Made by a program: the position numbers and the translations under genes. A DNA stretch of 64,000 bases from Compostibacter hankyongensis. Lineage in GTDB: Bacteria > Bacteroidota > Bacteroidia > Chitinophagales > Chitinophagaceae. Positions 18,904-27,088 of the stretch are shown here, in pieces (within the stretch, counting starts at the first letter, position 1; each line of letters begins with the position of its first letter). The DNA lies in NCBI RefSeq assembly GCF_039541075.1, contig NZ_BAABFN010000001.1, forward strand, positions 1,116,001 through 1,180,000. Reading direction: 5' to 3'. A model generated the notes under the pieces. That model had not been told where the DNA came from and did not search any database. It saw nothing but the letters and a program-made list of their open reading frames with translations.

Positions 18904-21900
18904 TCAATCTTCTGCTTTTAAGCGCGGCGCGCCGGCGACCTTTTCCTGGAGGTACTGGAAGATCACGAACAGCACGGGAATGATAAAGATGCCGAGGATC
19001 ACTCCCGTAAGCATACCGCCCACCGCGCCGGTGCCGATAGAGCGGTTCCCCAGGGCAGACCCGCCTGTGGCCCACATCAGCGGCAGCAATCCCGCGATAA
19101 AGGCAAAGGAGGTCATCAGGATTGGCCGCAGACGCAGCTTCGAGGCTTCGAGGGCGGAAGCGACGATGCTTTTTCCCGCCCTGCGCCGCTGCACGGCATA
19201 TTCGACGATCAGTATGGCGTTTTTGGCCAGCAGCCCGATCAGCATGATCAGTCCTACCTGCACATAGATGTTGTTGACGATGCCCATAAGGTTGATAAAA
19301 AGCATTACGCCGAAGACGCCCAACGGTATGGTCAGCACTACGGCCAACGGCAGAATATAGCTTTCGTACTGCGCCGAGAGCAGGAAATAGACGAACACCA
19401 GGCTCATGATAAATATCAGGATGATCTGCGAGCCAGCCTTAATCTCTTCCCGCGTCATGCCGGTCCATTCATAGCCGAAGCTGCGCGGAAGCACATGCGC
19501 TGCCGTTGCCTTTATGGCTTCGATGGCGTCGCCGGTGCTGTATCCCGGCGCCGGAGTGCCGTTGATGGTAACGGCGTTGAACAGGTTGTTACGCGTCACC
19601 GTCTCCGGACCGTATACCCGTCTGAACGTTGCCACCGTATTGGCCGGTACCATCTCGCCCTGATTGTTCTTCACATAGATCTCATTCAGCGAAGCCGCAT
19701 CTTTCCGGTAGGGTACGTCTGCCTGTGCCATTACCCGGTAATATTTTCCGAAGCGGTTGAAATCGGAAACGAAGCTGCTGCCGTAATAGACCTGGAGCGT
19801 CTGCAGGAGGTCGCTTACCGAAATACCCAGCTGCTTGGCCTTGTCGTTATCGATCTCGATGTTATACTGGGGGTTGTTGGCGGCGTAGGTGGTAAAGGCA
19901 TAGGCGATCTCTTTCCGCTGCATCAGGGCATTGATAAAGCTGTGCGCCACGGTGTCCAGCTTTCCCAGGGAGCCGTTGCCATGATCCTGGAGCATGAACT
20001 CAAACCCGCTTACGTTCCCGAATCCCTGTACGGTAGGAAAGGTGAAGAAGAAGGCCTGGGCATCTTTGACTTTGGCGGCTACCTTCTGGGTCATGCTGGC
20101 GGCGATCGCTTCAAAATCTTTCATCGGACCGCGCTGGTCATGCGCCTTCATCCTGATAAAGCCGGCGCCGTAAGGAGCGGCATTGGCGTTGGAGATAAAG
20201 TTAAGGCCGTCTACCGTGTAGTGGTTTTGCGTAATGGGGTCATGCATCACAATGCTGTCGATCTCCGCCATGGCCTTGTGCGTTCTGTCCAACGAGCTTC
20301 CCGGCGGGGTATTGACGGCATAGAGCAGGAATCCCTGGTCTTCGGTGGGAATAAAGCCTGTCGGTGTTTTTCTTATCAGCACAACCGTAGCGGCCCCTGC
20401 CAGTGCCAGCGCTGCCAGCGCGATCCACTTGCGGCGGATGAGAAATTGCAGGGCCCTTACATACCTGCCGGTAATGGCTTTAAAGCCGGTGTTGAAAGCC
20501 AGGAAAAAGCGTCCGAAAAATCCTTTCCGGATCCCTTCGTTTTCTTCCCCCGCTTCACCGTGCGGGTTCTTCAGGAAGAGCGCGCAGAGCGCCGGGCTCA
20601 GCGTGAGGGCGTTCAGGGCGGAGATCAGGATTGCGATTGCCAGCGTAAAGGCAAACTGCCGGTAGAACACGCCTGCAGGTCCCTGCATGAATCCGACGGG
20701 AACAAATACCGCGGCCATGACCAGGGTAATGGAAATGATGGCTCCCGATATCTCGTGCATGGACTGTATGGTGGCCTTCCGGGCGGGCAGACCGGTTCGT
20801 TCCATTTTTGCATGTACCGCTTCCACCACCACAATGGCATCATCCACCACGATGCCGATGGCCAGCACCAGGGCAAACAGGGTAAGCAGGTTGATGCTGA
20901 AGCCGAACAGCTTCAGGAAAAAGAAGGTGCCTACGATGGCCACCGGGACGGCGATGGCGGGAATGAGCGTGGACCTGAAGTCCTGCAGGAATACGAAGAC
21001 CACGAGAAAGACCAGGACAAAAGCTTCCAGCAGCGTCTCCTTCACCTGTCCGATGGAAGCGTCCAGGAATTCCTTGGAGTTGTACATCACCACGGTCTTT
21101 ACGCCTTTGGGCAGGTCCGAGGAAAATGCTTTGAGCTGTCTTTCGGCTTCGGTGAGGATGTCGTTGGCATTGGAGCCCGCCGTCTGGAAGATGGCTACGC
21201 CGGAAGTGGGACCGGTGTTCAGCATGCTGCTGGAGGAATAGGTATAAGAACCGAATTCCACCCTGGCCACGTCTTTCAGCCGGATGACCGAACCGTCGGT
21301 GTTGGCCCTGATGATGATGTTTTCATAATCCCGGGCTTTGTTGAGCTTGCCTTTGTATTTCAGCACATATTCAAAGACCTCCCGGCTGCCTTGTCCCGTT
21401 CTGCCGGGCGCCGCCTCCAGGCTCTGGTCCCGGATGGCGCCGGTGACATCCTGTGGTGAAAGCCGGTAAGCTGTCAGCCTGTCGGGTTTTAACCAGATGC
21501 GCATGGAATAATCGTGCGCGCCGAAAGGCTGCGCTTCGGCCACGCCGGGGATACGTTGCAGCTGGGGCACGAGGTTGATCTTGATATAGTTCTGCAGGAA
21601 GGTTTCGTCATAAGCCGAGTCGGTGCTGGTCAGCGCCACGAACATGATGATGCTGTTCTGCTGTTTCTGGGTGGAGATACCGGCCTGGATGACCTCCTGC
21701 GGTATCTGGCTGGTCGCTTTCGAAACCCGGTTCTGCACATTCACGGCCGCGATGTCGGGATCGGTGCCCTGCTTGAAATATACATTCAGCGTCATGCTCC
21801 CGTCGTTGCTCGAATTGGAGGTCATATAGGTCATGTTCTCCACACCGTTGACCGCTTCTTCGATGGGGGTTGCCACGGATCGCGCTACGGTCTCCGCATT

Positions 21901-22056
21901 GGCGCCGGGATAAGCGGCCGTTACCTGCACGGTAGGCGGCGCGATATCCGGGAATTGGGTAATGGGAAGAGTTTTGAGCGAAACGATCCCGAGCAGCAGT
22001 AACAGCATAGAGATGACTGTCGAAAGGACGGGCCTTTCAATGAACTTGCGTAACAT
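18904..22056 (-). CDS. RND efflux pump, HAE1 (AcrB/MexB-like) family
   Basis: Inner-membrane proton-driven multidrug pump of 1050 residues, the normal HAE1 length. It starts MLRKFIERPVLSTVISMLLLLLG, the usual first helix. It keeps the TM4 acidic pair (GIVVDDAIVVVEAVHAK), the TPPTVQVTAAYPGANAETV porter motif and GFIPTEDQGFLLYAVNTPPG. Near the end are the YAVQRRRAG segment and the final GGSALGNRSIGTGAVGGML helix region. It lies between the fusion-protein gene (58 bp upstream) and the OMF gene, so it forms a complete pump operon. The hydrophobic HAE1 type exports drugs, detergents or bile-like compounds; the actual substrate cannot be read from sequence. Confidence 0.96.
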   Translation of the reverse strand: MLRKFIERPVLSTVISMLLLLLGIVSLKTLPITQFPDIAPPTVQVTAAYPGANAETVARSVATPIEEAVNGVENMTYMTSNSSNDGSMTLNVYFKQGTDPDIAAVNVQNRVSKATSQIPQEVIQAGISTQKQQNSIIMFVALTSTDSAYDETFLQNYIKINLVPQLQRIPGVAEAQPFGAHDYSMRIWLKPDRLTAYRLSPQDVTGAIRDQSLEAAPGRTGQGSREVFEYVLKYKGKLNKARDYENIIIRANTDGSVIRLKDVARVEFGSYTYSSSSMLNTGPTSGVAIFQTAGSNANDILTEAERQLKAFSSDLPKGVKTVVMYNSKEFLDASIGQVKETLLEAFVLVFLVVFVFLQDFRSTLIPAIAVPVAIVGTFFFLKLFGFSINLLTLFALVLAIGIVVDDAIVVVEAVHAKMERTGLPARKATIQSMHEISGAIISITLVMAAVFVPVGFMQGPAGVFYRQFAFTLAIAILISALNALTLSPALCALFLKNPHGEAGEENEGIRKGFFGRFFLAFNTGFKAITGRYVRALQFLIRRKWIALAALALAGAATVVLIRKTPTGFIPTEDQGFLLYAVNTPPGSSLDRTHKAMAEIDSIVMHDPITQNHYTVDGLNFISNANAAPYGAGFIRMKAHDQRGPMKDFEAIAASMTQKVAAKVKDAQAFFFTFPTVQGFGNVSGFEFMLQDHGNGSLGKLDTVAHSFINALMQRKEIAYAFTTYAANNPQYNIEIDNDKAKQLGISVSDLLQTLQVYYGSSFVSDFNRFGKYYRVMAQADVPYRKDAASLNEIYVKNNQGEMVPANTVATFRRVYGPETVTRNNLFNAVTINGTPAPGYSTGDAIEAIKATAAHVLPRSFGYEWTGMTREEIKAGSQIILIFIMSLVFVYFLLSAQYESYILPLAVVLTIPLGVFGVMLFINLMGIVNNIYVQVGLIMLIGLLAKNAILIVEYAVQRRRAGKSIVASALEASKLRLRPILMTSFAFIAGLLPLMWATGGSALGNRSIGTGAVGGMLTGVILGIFIIPVLFVIFQYLQEKVAGAPRLKAED

Positions 22057-22114
22057 AGAGATATTTGGGTTTTTCTGTTTTTGGGGAGAGGCGCTTCCGC
22101 CGAAGGCCCCTTGT

Positions 22115-23296
22115 CTACAATGGGTTGGTTTGTATGAGGCTGTCCATGGCTAACGGCTGCGGGATGATCTGCATGCCGTCTTTGAGCCGGTCGAGACCGG
22201 TATACACGATTTTGTCTCCTTCTTTTACGCCGCCGGTCACGAGGTAGTAGCTGCCGCTGCTGCCGCTTATGGTGATCGGCTGACCGCTGACCCTGTTGCC
22301 TTCCGCCACTTCAAAGACGAAGGTCTTGTCCTGTATCTCATAAGTAGCGGCCTGGGGTACCATCACGACTTCGTCGAAGCGCTGCGGGATGCGGATCTTC
22401 CCGGTGTTTCCCGAGCGCAGCAGTCCCTGCGGGTTGGGGAAGACGGCCCGGAAGTTGATAGCGCCCATGGAGGGATCGAACTGTCCTTCTGCCAGCTGTA
22501 CTTTTCCTTTTTCCGGATAAAGGCTGTTATCGGCCAGCACCAGCTGTACCGGGGGCAGGTGCTTTATTTTTTCCTCAATGGTAGCGCCCGGAAACTGGGA
22601 TTTGAATTGTATAAAATCCTTTTCGCTCATGGAGAAATAGACGTGCATCTCTTTTGTCTCCGACAGCATGGTCAGCGGTTCGGAGGAGGCCGGTCCTACC
22701 AGGCTCCCGGTTTTGAAAGGAATGGTGCCGAGGTATCCGTCTGCCGGCGCGGTGATGGTGGTGTAGCCTACGTCGATAGCGGCTGCGGACACGGCGGCTT
22801 CTGCCCGGGCTACCTGGGCCCGCGCTGCTGCATCGTCGGCCTGTGCGGATTTCAGCTGTATATCGCTGACTACCTGGTTTTTTACCAGCGGGGTGAGCTT
22901 TTCCACGTTGATGTCGCTCCGCTCCAGCGCGGCCTTTGCCGAAAGCAGCCCGGCTTTTGCATTGTTCAGCTGTTCGAGATAGGGCCTCGGGTCGATGCGG
23001 AACAGTACCTCGCCTTTGTGTACGTAGGTCCCTTCGTCGGCCGCAATGCCCTGCAGGTAACCTTCTACCTGAGGACGGATCTCGATGTCGCGGGTTCCGC
23101 GGAGAGACGCGCTGTATTCCCGGTAAAGGGTGGCAGGCTGCTTTTCGAGGGTAAGCACCGGGAGCGACTGCTCCGGCGGCTTTGTCATGCCGGTGGATGA
23201 TGCGCTGCCGCAGCTGTACAGCAGCAGTACAGACAGGGCGCCGAGTATCCAGTGTATGGATTGCCGGATAAAACGGGGTTGTGGGGTACGGGTCAT
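22115..23296 (-). CDS. RND efflux periplasmic adaptor (membrane fusion protein)
   Basis: Periplasmic adaptor that joins the pump to the outer-membrane channel. The 393-residue protein has a lipoprotein leader (VLLLYSCGSAS, Cys 29). The order is the N-terminal beta strand (LPVLTLEKQPATLYREYSASLRG), a lipoyl half (GYLQGIAADEGTYVHKGEVLFRIDPRPY) and an alpha-hairpin of Ala/Lys-rich heptads. Then come the second lipoyl half (TTITAPADGYLGTIPFKTGSLVG) and a beta-barrel plus membrane-proximal domain. It is the first gene of the pump operon. The 86-bp gap to the TetR stop holds two copies of an 11-bp palindrome (23329-23357), so repression by the neighbouring regulator is likely. Confidence 0.94.
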   Translation of the reverse strand: MTRTPQPRFIRQSIHWILGALSVLLLYSCGSASSTGMTKPPEQSLPVLTLEKQPATLYREYSASLRGTRDIEIRPQVEGYLQGIAADEGTYVHKGEVLFRIDPRPYLEQLNNAKAGLLSAKAALERSDINVEKLTPLVKNQVVSDIQLKSAQADDAAARAQVARAEAAVSAAAIDVGYTTITAPADGYLGTIPFKTGSLVGPASSEPLTMLSETKEMHVYFSMSEKDFIQFKSQFPGATIEEKIKHLPPVQLVLADNSLYPEKGKVQLAEGQFDPSMGAINFRAVFPNPQGLLRSGNTGKIRIPQRFDEVVMVPQAATYEIQDKTFVFEVAEGNRVSGQPITISGSSGSYYLVTGGVKEGDKIVYTGLDRLKDGMQIIPQPLAMDSLIQTNPL

Positions 23297-23328
23297 GGAT
23301 TTGGGTTTGTTTGTTATTAAAGATTAAT

Positions 23329-23357
23329 TAACACTATTATTATTAATAACAGTGTTA
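23329..23357. promoter_or_regulatory. Paired operator candidate for the TetR regulator, upstream of the efflux operon
   Basis: Two near-identical 11-bp palindromes, TAACACTATTA (23329-23339) and TAACAGTGTTA (23347-23357), are set 18 bp centre to centre. Together they make a 29-bp near-perfect inverted repeat. They sit 33-61 bp before the adaptor start codon on the minus strand, in a promoter position. A third copy lies just before the TetR gene (23990-24000), which ties the motif to this regulator. Confidence 0.6.
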
Positions 23358-23382
23358 TTTTTTAGGCAAAAAAATAAGGCGG

Positions 23383-23979
23383 TTACAGGTTTTTGATAAA
23401 AGCATTGACAACGTCGTCCATCATTTTTTTGTTCATGCCGTCGGCGATATCCGATTTACGCATCATAACGATGGAGATGAGCCCGTGCAGGACCGACCAG
23501 AGCGCCTGATATTTAAAGCAGGCGTCTTCCGGATTGGATTTCTTCTTTTTAATGATCGCCTTAATGGCGCCTATCATCAGGTCACTGAAAGCAGTGAACT
23601 CCGTTTTCATTTTCCCGGCGCCGCAACAGGGGATGCCCAGGCCGTACATCAGCTGGTAAAATTCCGGGTTTCTGAAGGCGAAGTTCCAGTATGCGTCGGC
23701 CAGCGCTTTCAGCTGCTCCTCTGGATCCGTTGATCTCTTTCTGGCCTGCTCCAGCTTTTTTTCCAGCTCCCGGAACCCCTCCTTCGATATCTCCAGCAGG
23801 ATGGCTTCCTTGTTTTCAAAATGCTCGTAGATCACGGGAACGCTGTACTCGATCGCTTCGGCGATCTTCCGGATGGAAAGCGACTGCCAGCCCTCCTCCT
23901 GCGCCATGCTGCAGGCGGCGCTCAGGATCGCGGCGCGTACGTTCTCCTTTTGTCTCAGTTTGCGTTCGGCAATTCCCAT
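23383..23979 (-). CDS. TetR-family transcriptional regulator of the efflux operon
   Basis: Ligand-responsive repressor of 198 residues. The N-terminal TetR helix-turn-helix is clear (AAILSAACSMAQEEGWQSL, SIRKIAEAIEYSVPVIYEHF, ENKEAILLEI). The C-terminal half resembles the WHG-type ligand domain (ADAYWNFAFRNPEFYQLMYGLG, later WSVLHGLISIVM). It is encoded directly upstream of the pump genes on the same strand. Palindromic sites flank it on both sides, so it probably represses both itself and the pump. The inducer is unknown. Confidence 0.92.
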   Translation of the reverse strand: MGIAERKLRQKENVRAAILSAACSMAQEEGWQSLSIRKIAEAIEYSVPVIYEHFENKEAILLEISKEGFRELEKKLEQARKRSTDPEEQLKALADAYWNFAFRNPEFYQLMYGLGIPCCGAGKMKTEFTAFSDLMIGAIKAIIKKKKSNPEDACFKYQALWSVLHGLISIVMMRKSDIADGMNKKMMDDVVNAFIKNL

Positions 23980-23989
23980 GTCTTTTTCC

Positions 23990-24000
23990 TAACACTGTTA
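23990..24000. promoter_or_regulatory. Third TetR operator candidate, before the regulator gene
   Basis: TAACACTGTTA is a perfect 11-bp palindrome around a central base. It ends 11 bp before the regulator's ATG (minus strand) and matches the two copies at 23329-23357. Its position suggests autorepression. Confidence 0.55.
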
Positions 24001-24117
24001 GCAAAATTATCGACGTTTTTAAAACTGGCCAAATCTTTTTTGAAAAAGGGCAGTCCGACCGTGGGGCGGAAACCAATGGAATTTTTTTATTATCTTTAGG
24101 AACATAAAGGCCAGCCT

Positions 24118-24552
24118 ATGAAGACGGTCCACCACATCCTCGACACCAAACCCCAGCCGCTGCCGGTCTATTCGGTTGCGCCGGACTGCTCGGTCCTCGA
24201 CGCTTTGCAGGTGATGATGGAAAAAAACATCAGCGCCCTGCTGGTGATGGAAGGAGCGCAGCTGCTGGGCATTTTTACCGAACGCGATTATGCGCGCAAG
24301 ATCATCCTCCGCGGCCGGTCCTCCCGGGAAACGCCTATCCGGATGGTTATGACGGAGCATCCTTTTGTCGTGACGCCGAAAGACAGCATCGACCGCTGCA
24401 TGCAGCTGATGACCGAAAAGCATATCCGGCATTTGCCGGTAGTGCAGGAAGGCGCCGTTGCGGGCATGATCTCCATCGGCGACGTGGTGAAGTTCATCAT
24501 CGAAGACCAGCGGCAGACCATTTCCCACCTGGAAAACTATATCAACAGCTAA
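24118..24552 (+). CDS. Two-CBS-domain protein
   Basis: Small cytosolic protein of 144 residues made almost entirely of a CBS-domain pair. This fold binds adenosyl ligands such as AMP, ATP or NADH and senses energy state. CBS1 covers about residues 8-70 (VAPDCSVLDALQVMMEKNISALLVM, GIFTERDYARKII). CBS2 covers about 76-135 (FVVTPKDSIDRCMQLMTEKHIRHLPVV, GMISIGDVVKFII). There is no fused enzyme domain. It is transcribed divergently from the TetR gene, and a TATCTTTA element at 24091-24098 could be its -7 box. No partner is apparent nearby. Confidence 0.92.
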   Translation: MKTVHHILDTKPQPLPVYSVAPDCSVLDALQVMMEKNISALLVMEGAQLLGIFTERDYARKIILRGRSSRETPIRMVMTEHPFVVTPKDSIDRCMQLMTEKHIRHLPVVQEGAVAGMISIGDVVKFIIEDQRQTISHLENYINS

Positions 24553-24658
24553 ACCCTGTATCTTTCTTTTTATCCTTAGCTTTGCTTCCGGCAGGCCATA
24601 GCTGCGTGCCGCTTCTTCTCCTCACGCTGCAAGTGAATTCAATAACAAAAGCGATAAC

Positions 24659-25414
24659 ATGATATATGCAATAAAAACCGGGGAACAAACCGTTGATGCA
24701 GACCATTCACCCATGACCATCTATACGGCTCAGCCCGACGACGGTAAAAAGCATCCGGCTGTAATAGTGGTCATGGAACTGTTCGGGGTCAATGATAATA
24801 TCCGCGATATCACCAACAAGATCGCGGAGCTTGGCTATATTGCCGTTGCCCCTGATTTTTATCACCGTACAAAAAGACCGGGCGATATACCCTATGGCGA
24901 CCAGGGCAGAGCCTACGGGTTTGAGCAGCTGAACCAGCTTACCCGCCAGCATGTATGGACCGACACGGACGCCGCGATCGCCAGCCTGAAGAGCATGCCA
25001 GGCTTCAACCACAAAATCGGTATTGTGGGTTTTAGCGTGGGCGGACATATGGCTTTTCTGGCTGCGGCAAAATTTCCCTTTTCGGCAGTCGCCTGTTTTT
25101 ATGGCGGCTGGCTCACCAATACCGAGATCCCTATAAGCCGTCCCGACCCTACCGTCACGCTTACCAAAGATCTTGTGGCAAACGGCAGCAGGCTTATTTA
25201 CTTTGCCGGCGGAAAAGATCCTCATATCACCCAAGACCAGCTGGAGGCGATGGAAACGGTTTTCGAAACAGAGAAGCTGGCTTATCAGCTTGTGGTTTAT
25301 CCCGGTTCATCGCATGGATTCTTTTGCGACCGGCGGCCGGACGACTATAATGCTGCAGACCATGATGATGCCTGGCAGAGATTGCAGGAGTTTTTAAGCA
25401 GCGCGCTGAAATAA
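24659..25414 (+). CDS. Dienelactone-hydrolase-family alpha/beta hydrolase
   Basis: Predicted cytosolic hydrolase of 251 residues with no signal peptide. The DLH features are the early Glu (VVMELFGVND, Glu 40), APDFYHR, a nucleophile elbow GFSVGGH (Ser 126), an acid in AGGKDPHI (Asp 187) and a His in GSSHGFFCD (His 219). Classic dienelactone hydrolase uses Cys as nucleophile. Serine here suggests a carboxymethylenebutenolidase-like esterase of uncertain substrate. It lies 106 bp after the CBS gene and may have its own promoter. Role unknown. Confidence 0.85.
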   Translation: MIYAIKTGEQTVDADHSPMTIYTAQPDDGKKHPAVIVVMELFGVNDNIRDITNKIAELGYIAVAPDFYHRTKRPGDIPYGDQGRAYGFEQLNQLTRQHVWTDTDAAIASLKSMPGFNHKIGIVGFSVGGHMAFLAAAKFPFSAVACFYGGWLTNTEIPISRPDPTVTLTKDLVANGSRLIYFAGGKDPHITQDQLEAMETVFETEKLAYQLVVYPGSSHGFFCDRRPDDYNAADHDDAWQRLQEFLSSALK

Positions 25415-25708
25415 GCGGTGCATTTCCGGTTTATATCGTTTGCAAAGTTTTTAGCGGTATCCGTGAAACGAAGTTCGGCAGCACCATTTAAAAATAATGC
25501 AATCCCGTCGCCGATGCTGCGCATTCGAGGTTCAATAGTCTAAAGTTTAAGGTCTAAAGCCTAAAGTTTCCATTCCGGACAGATAACCTTAGACTTTAGA
25601 CCTTGGACTTTAAACCTAAAATGCCCTTCACCCTTCGCCTTTAACCGTTATTCCCCCTTTAGGGGGTTAGGGGGTTCGCCTTTGACCCTTTCCCTCTCTC
25701 CTTAGGGA
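25415..25708. repeat. Gene-free spacer with palindromic CTAAAG and CCCCCTTTAGGGGG repeats
   Basis: This 294-bp convergent spacer holds two repeat types. First is an imperfect inverted repeat: arms 25544-25568 and 25585-25609 match at 21 of 25 positions around a 16-base loop, and each arm is built of repeated TCTAAAG units. Second is the palindrome CCCCCTTTAGGGGG (25653-25666), followed by another TTAGGGGG (25667-25674). Short CCCTTCGCC/CCTTTGACC tracts lie between. I see no open frame. It may act as a two-way terminator or belong to a dispersed REP-like family. Confidence 0.6.
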
Positions 25709-27076
25709 TTAGACGTAATCAAACGGCTTGAACGGCTTGCCGCCGGCCATGACCTCCTGGGTCTTTTCATCAAAGGTTACCTTTTCGCCCGTGCGATAAG
25801 CGGCGTTGGCCATGATGACCGCGATGGCGTGATGATAACCCGCCTCGATGGGGGCATGGGGCTGCTTGCGGCTGCGCACGCATTCCATCCAGTTGCGTAC
25901 ATGCGCCTGCGTCATCGGATCGCCGCCGGTATTGGCGTCGGTGGACACATTGGCCACTTCCTTCAACGACGTTTCCGGCAGCAGGAATGGCTTCATGTCC
26001 ATGTCCTTGGCGTAGCGTTCCGTTAGGCCGCCTGCGGGAGTGATTTTGTTGGTGTCCAGGTTGAGGGTGCCCCCATTGGAATAATAGATCTCCTTTACAT
26101 CCCCGGCCGAGTTGGTCTGCCTTGCGGTAAACATCACCTGGAAGCCGGTCTTAGGATCGTCCAGCGGGCCGTAATCAAATACCGCAGTGAGGGTATCGGC
26201 ATTCTGCCGTCCGTCTTTCCACAGGTAGATGCCTCCATTGGCGGCTACGCTGCGGGGATGGGGCAGACCGGTAAACCAGTGCACCGTATCGATCTGGTGA
26301 CACATCCACTGGCCCGGCAGTCCGGAGGAGTAGGGCCAGAAAAGACGGAACTCCAGATACTTCCGGGGGTCGAAGGGCACCTGCGGCCGGTTGATGAGAA
26401 AGCGTTTCCAGTCCGTATCTGCTTCCCGGAGCTGGGGCACCAGGCTGGGGCGGCGCCAGCGTCCGGGCTGGTTGACGTTCCAGGTAAGGTCCACCATCAC
26501 GATGGGACCGAACTTGCCGGAGCGGATATAGTCGTTGGCCGCATGGTAATTGGCCCCGCTTCTCCGCTGGGAGCCGATCTGCACGATCTGCCTGGACTCC
26601 TTTACGGCCTTCAGCACGGCGCGATTGTCTTCCATGGTTTCGGCCAGCGGCTTTTCGGAATAGGTATCGCAGCCCGCCTTTACCGCTTCTATGGTATGGG
26701 TGGCATGCTGGAAGTCGGCGGTGCTGATGAATACGGCATCCAGATCTTTTATCCGGTACAGCTCATCGTTGTTTACGCAGGCCTGTACAGCATGTCCGAT
26801 CTTCTTTTCCCAGTAGGCCTTTCCTTCCTCACGGCGTTTTTTCCAGATGTCGGAAACGGCTATCAGGTCGAAGTTCAGCTCCTTATACAGGTTCATAAAA
26901 GAGGGGATATGGGCATCCTTGTGCCGGTCGGAAAAGCCGACTACCCCTACGCGTATACGGTCGTTGGCCCCCAGGATATTACCGTAGCTGCGGGCGCTCA
27001 GTCCCATGGTGCCAAGATAGGTGCCCGCGGCCGCCATAGCGGATTTTTTGATAAAATCTCTTCTGTCTGTGGTCAT
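25709..27076 (-). CDS. Gfo/Idh/MocA-family oxidoreductase, Tat-exported
   Basis: Predicted sugar or glycoside oxidoreductase of 455 residues with a twin-arginine leader (TTDRRDFIKKSAMAAAGTYLG). The Rossmann-type N-terminal domain keeps the Glu-Lys-Pro motif (SEKPLAETMEDN, residues 141-143). The usual Gly-rich dinucleotide loop is degenerate: VGVVGFSDRHKDAH at about residues 43-56 has no GxGxxG. The C-terminal beta-sheet domain follows (WNVNQPGRWRRP, GGDPMTQAHVRNWMECVRS). It lies 12 bp after the DUF1080 gene in one operon, as in known 3-keto-glycoside systems. Exact substrate unknown; a glycoside 3-dehydrogenase is the leading guess. Confidence 0.88.
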   Translation of the reverse strand: MTTDRRDFIKKSAMAAAGTYLGTMGLSARSYGNILGANDRIRVGVVGFSDRHKDAHIPSFMNLYKELNFDLIAVSDIWKKRREEGKAYWEKKIGHAVQACVNNDELYRIKDLDAVFISTADFQHATHTIEAVKAGCDTYSEKPLAETMEDNRAVLKAVKESRQIVQIGSQRRSGANYHAANDYIRSGKFGPIVMVDLTWNVNQPGRWRRPSLVPQLREADTDWKRFLINRPQVPFDPRKYLEFRLFWPYSSGLPGQWMCHQIDTVHWFTGLPHPRSVAANGGIYLWKDGRQNADTLTAVFDYGPLDDPKTGFQVMFTARQTNSAGDVKEIYYSNGGTLNLDTNKITPAGGLTERYAKDMDMKPFLLPETSLKEVANVSTDANTGGDPMTQAHVRNWMECVRSRKQPHAPIEAGYHHAIAVIMANAAYRTGEKVTFDEKTQEVMAGGKPFKPFDYV

Positions 27077-27088
27077 TTTTCAGGATTG

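Noticed and set aside
19495..21459. Plus-strand open frame of 654 codons opposite the RND pump gene
   Set aside because: Antisense shadow of a well-conserved pump; the translated sequence is low-complexity and His/Gly-rich without family features.
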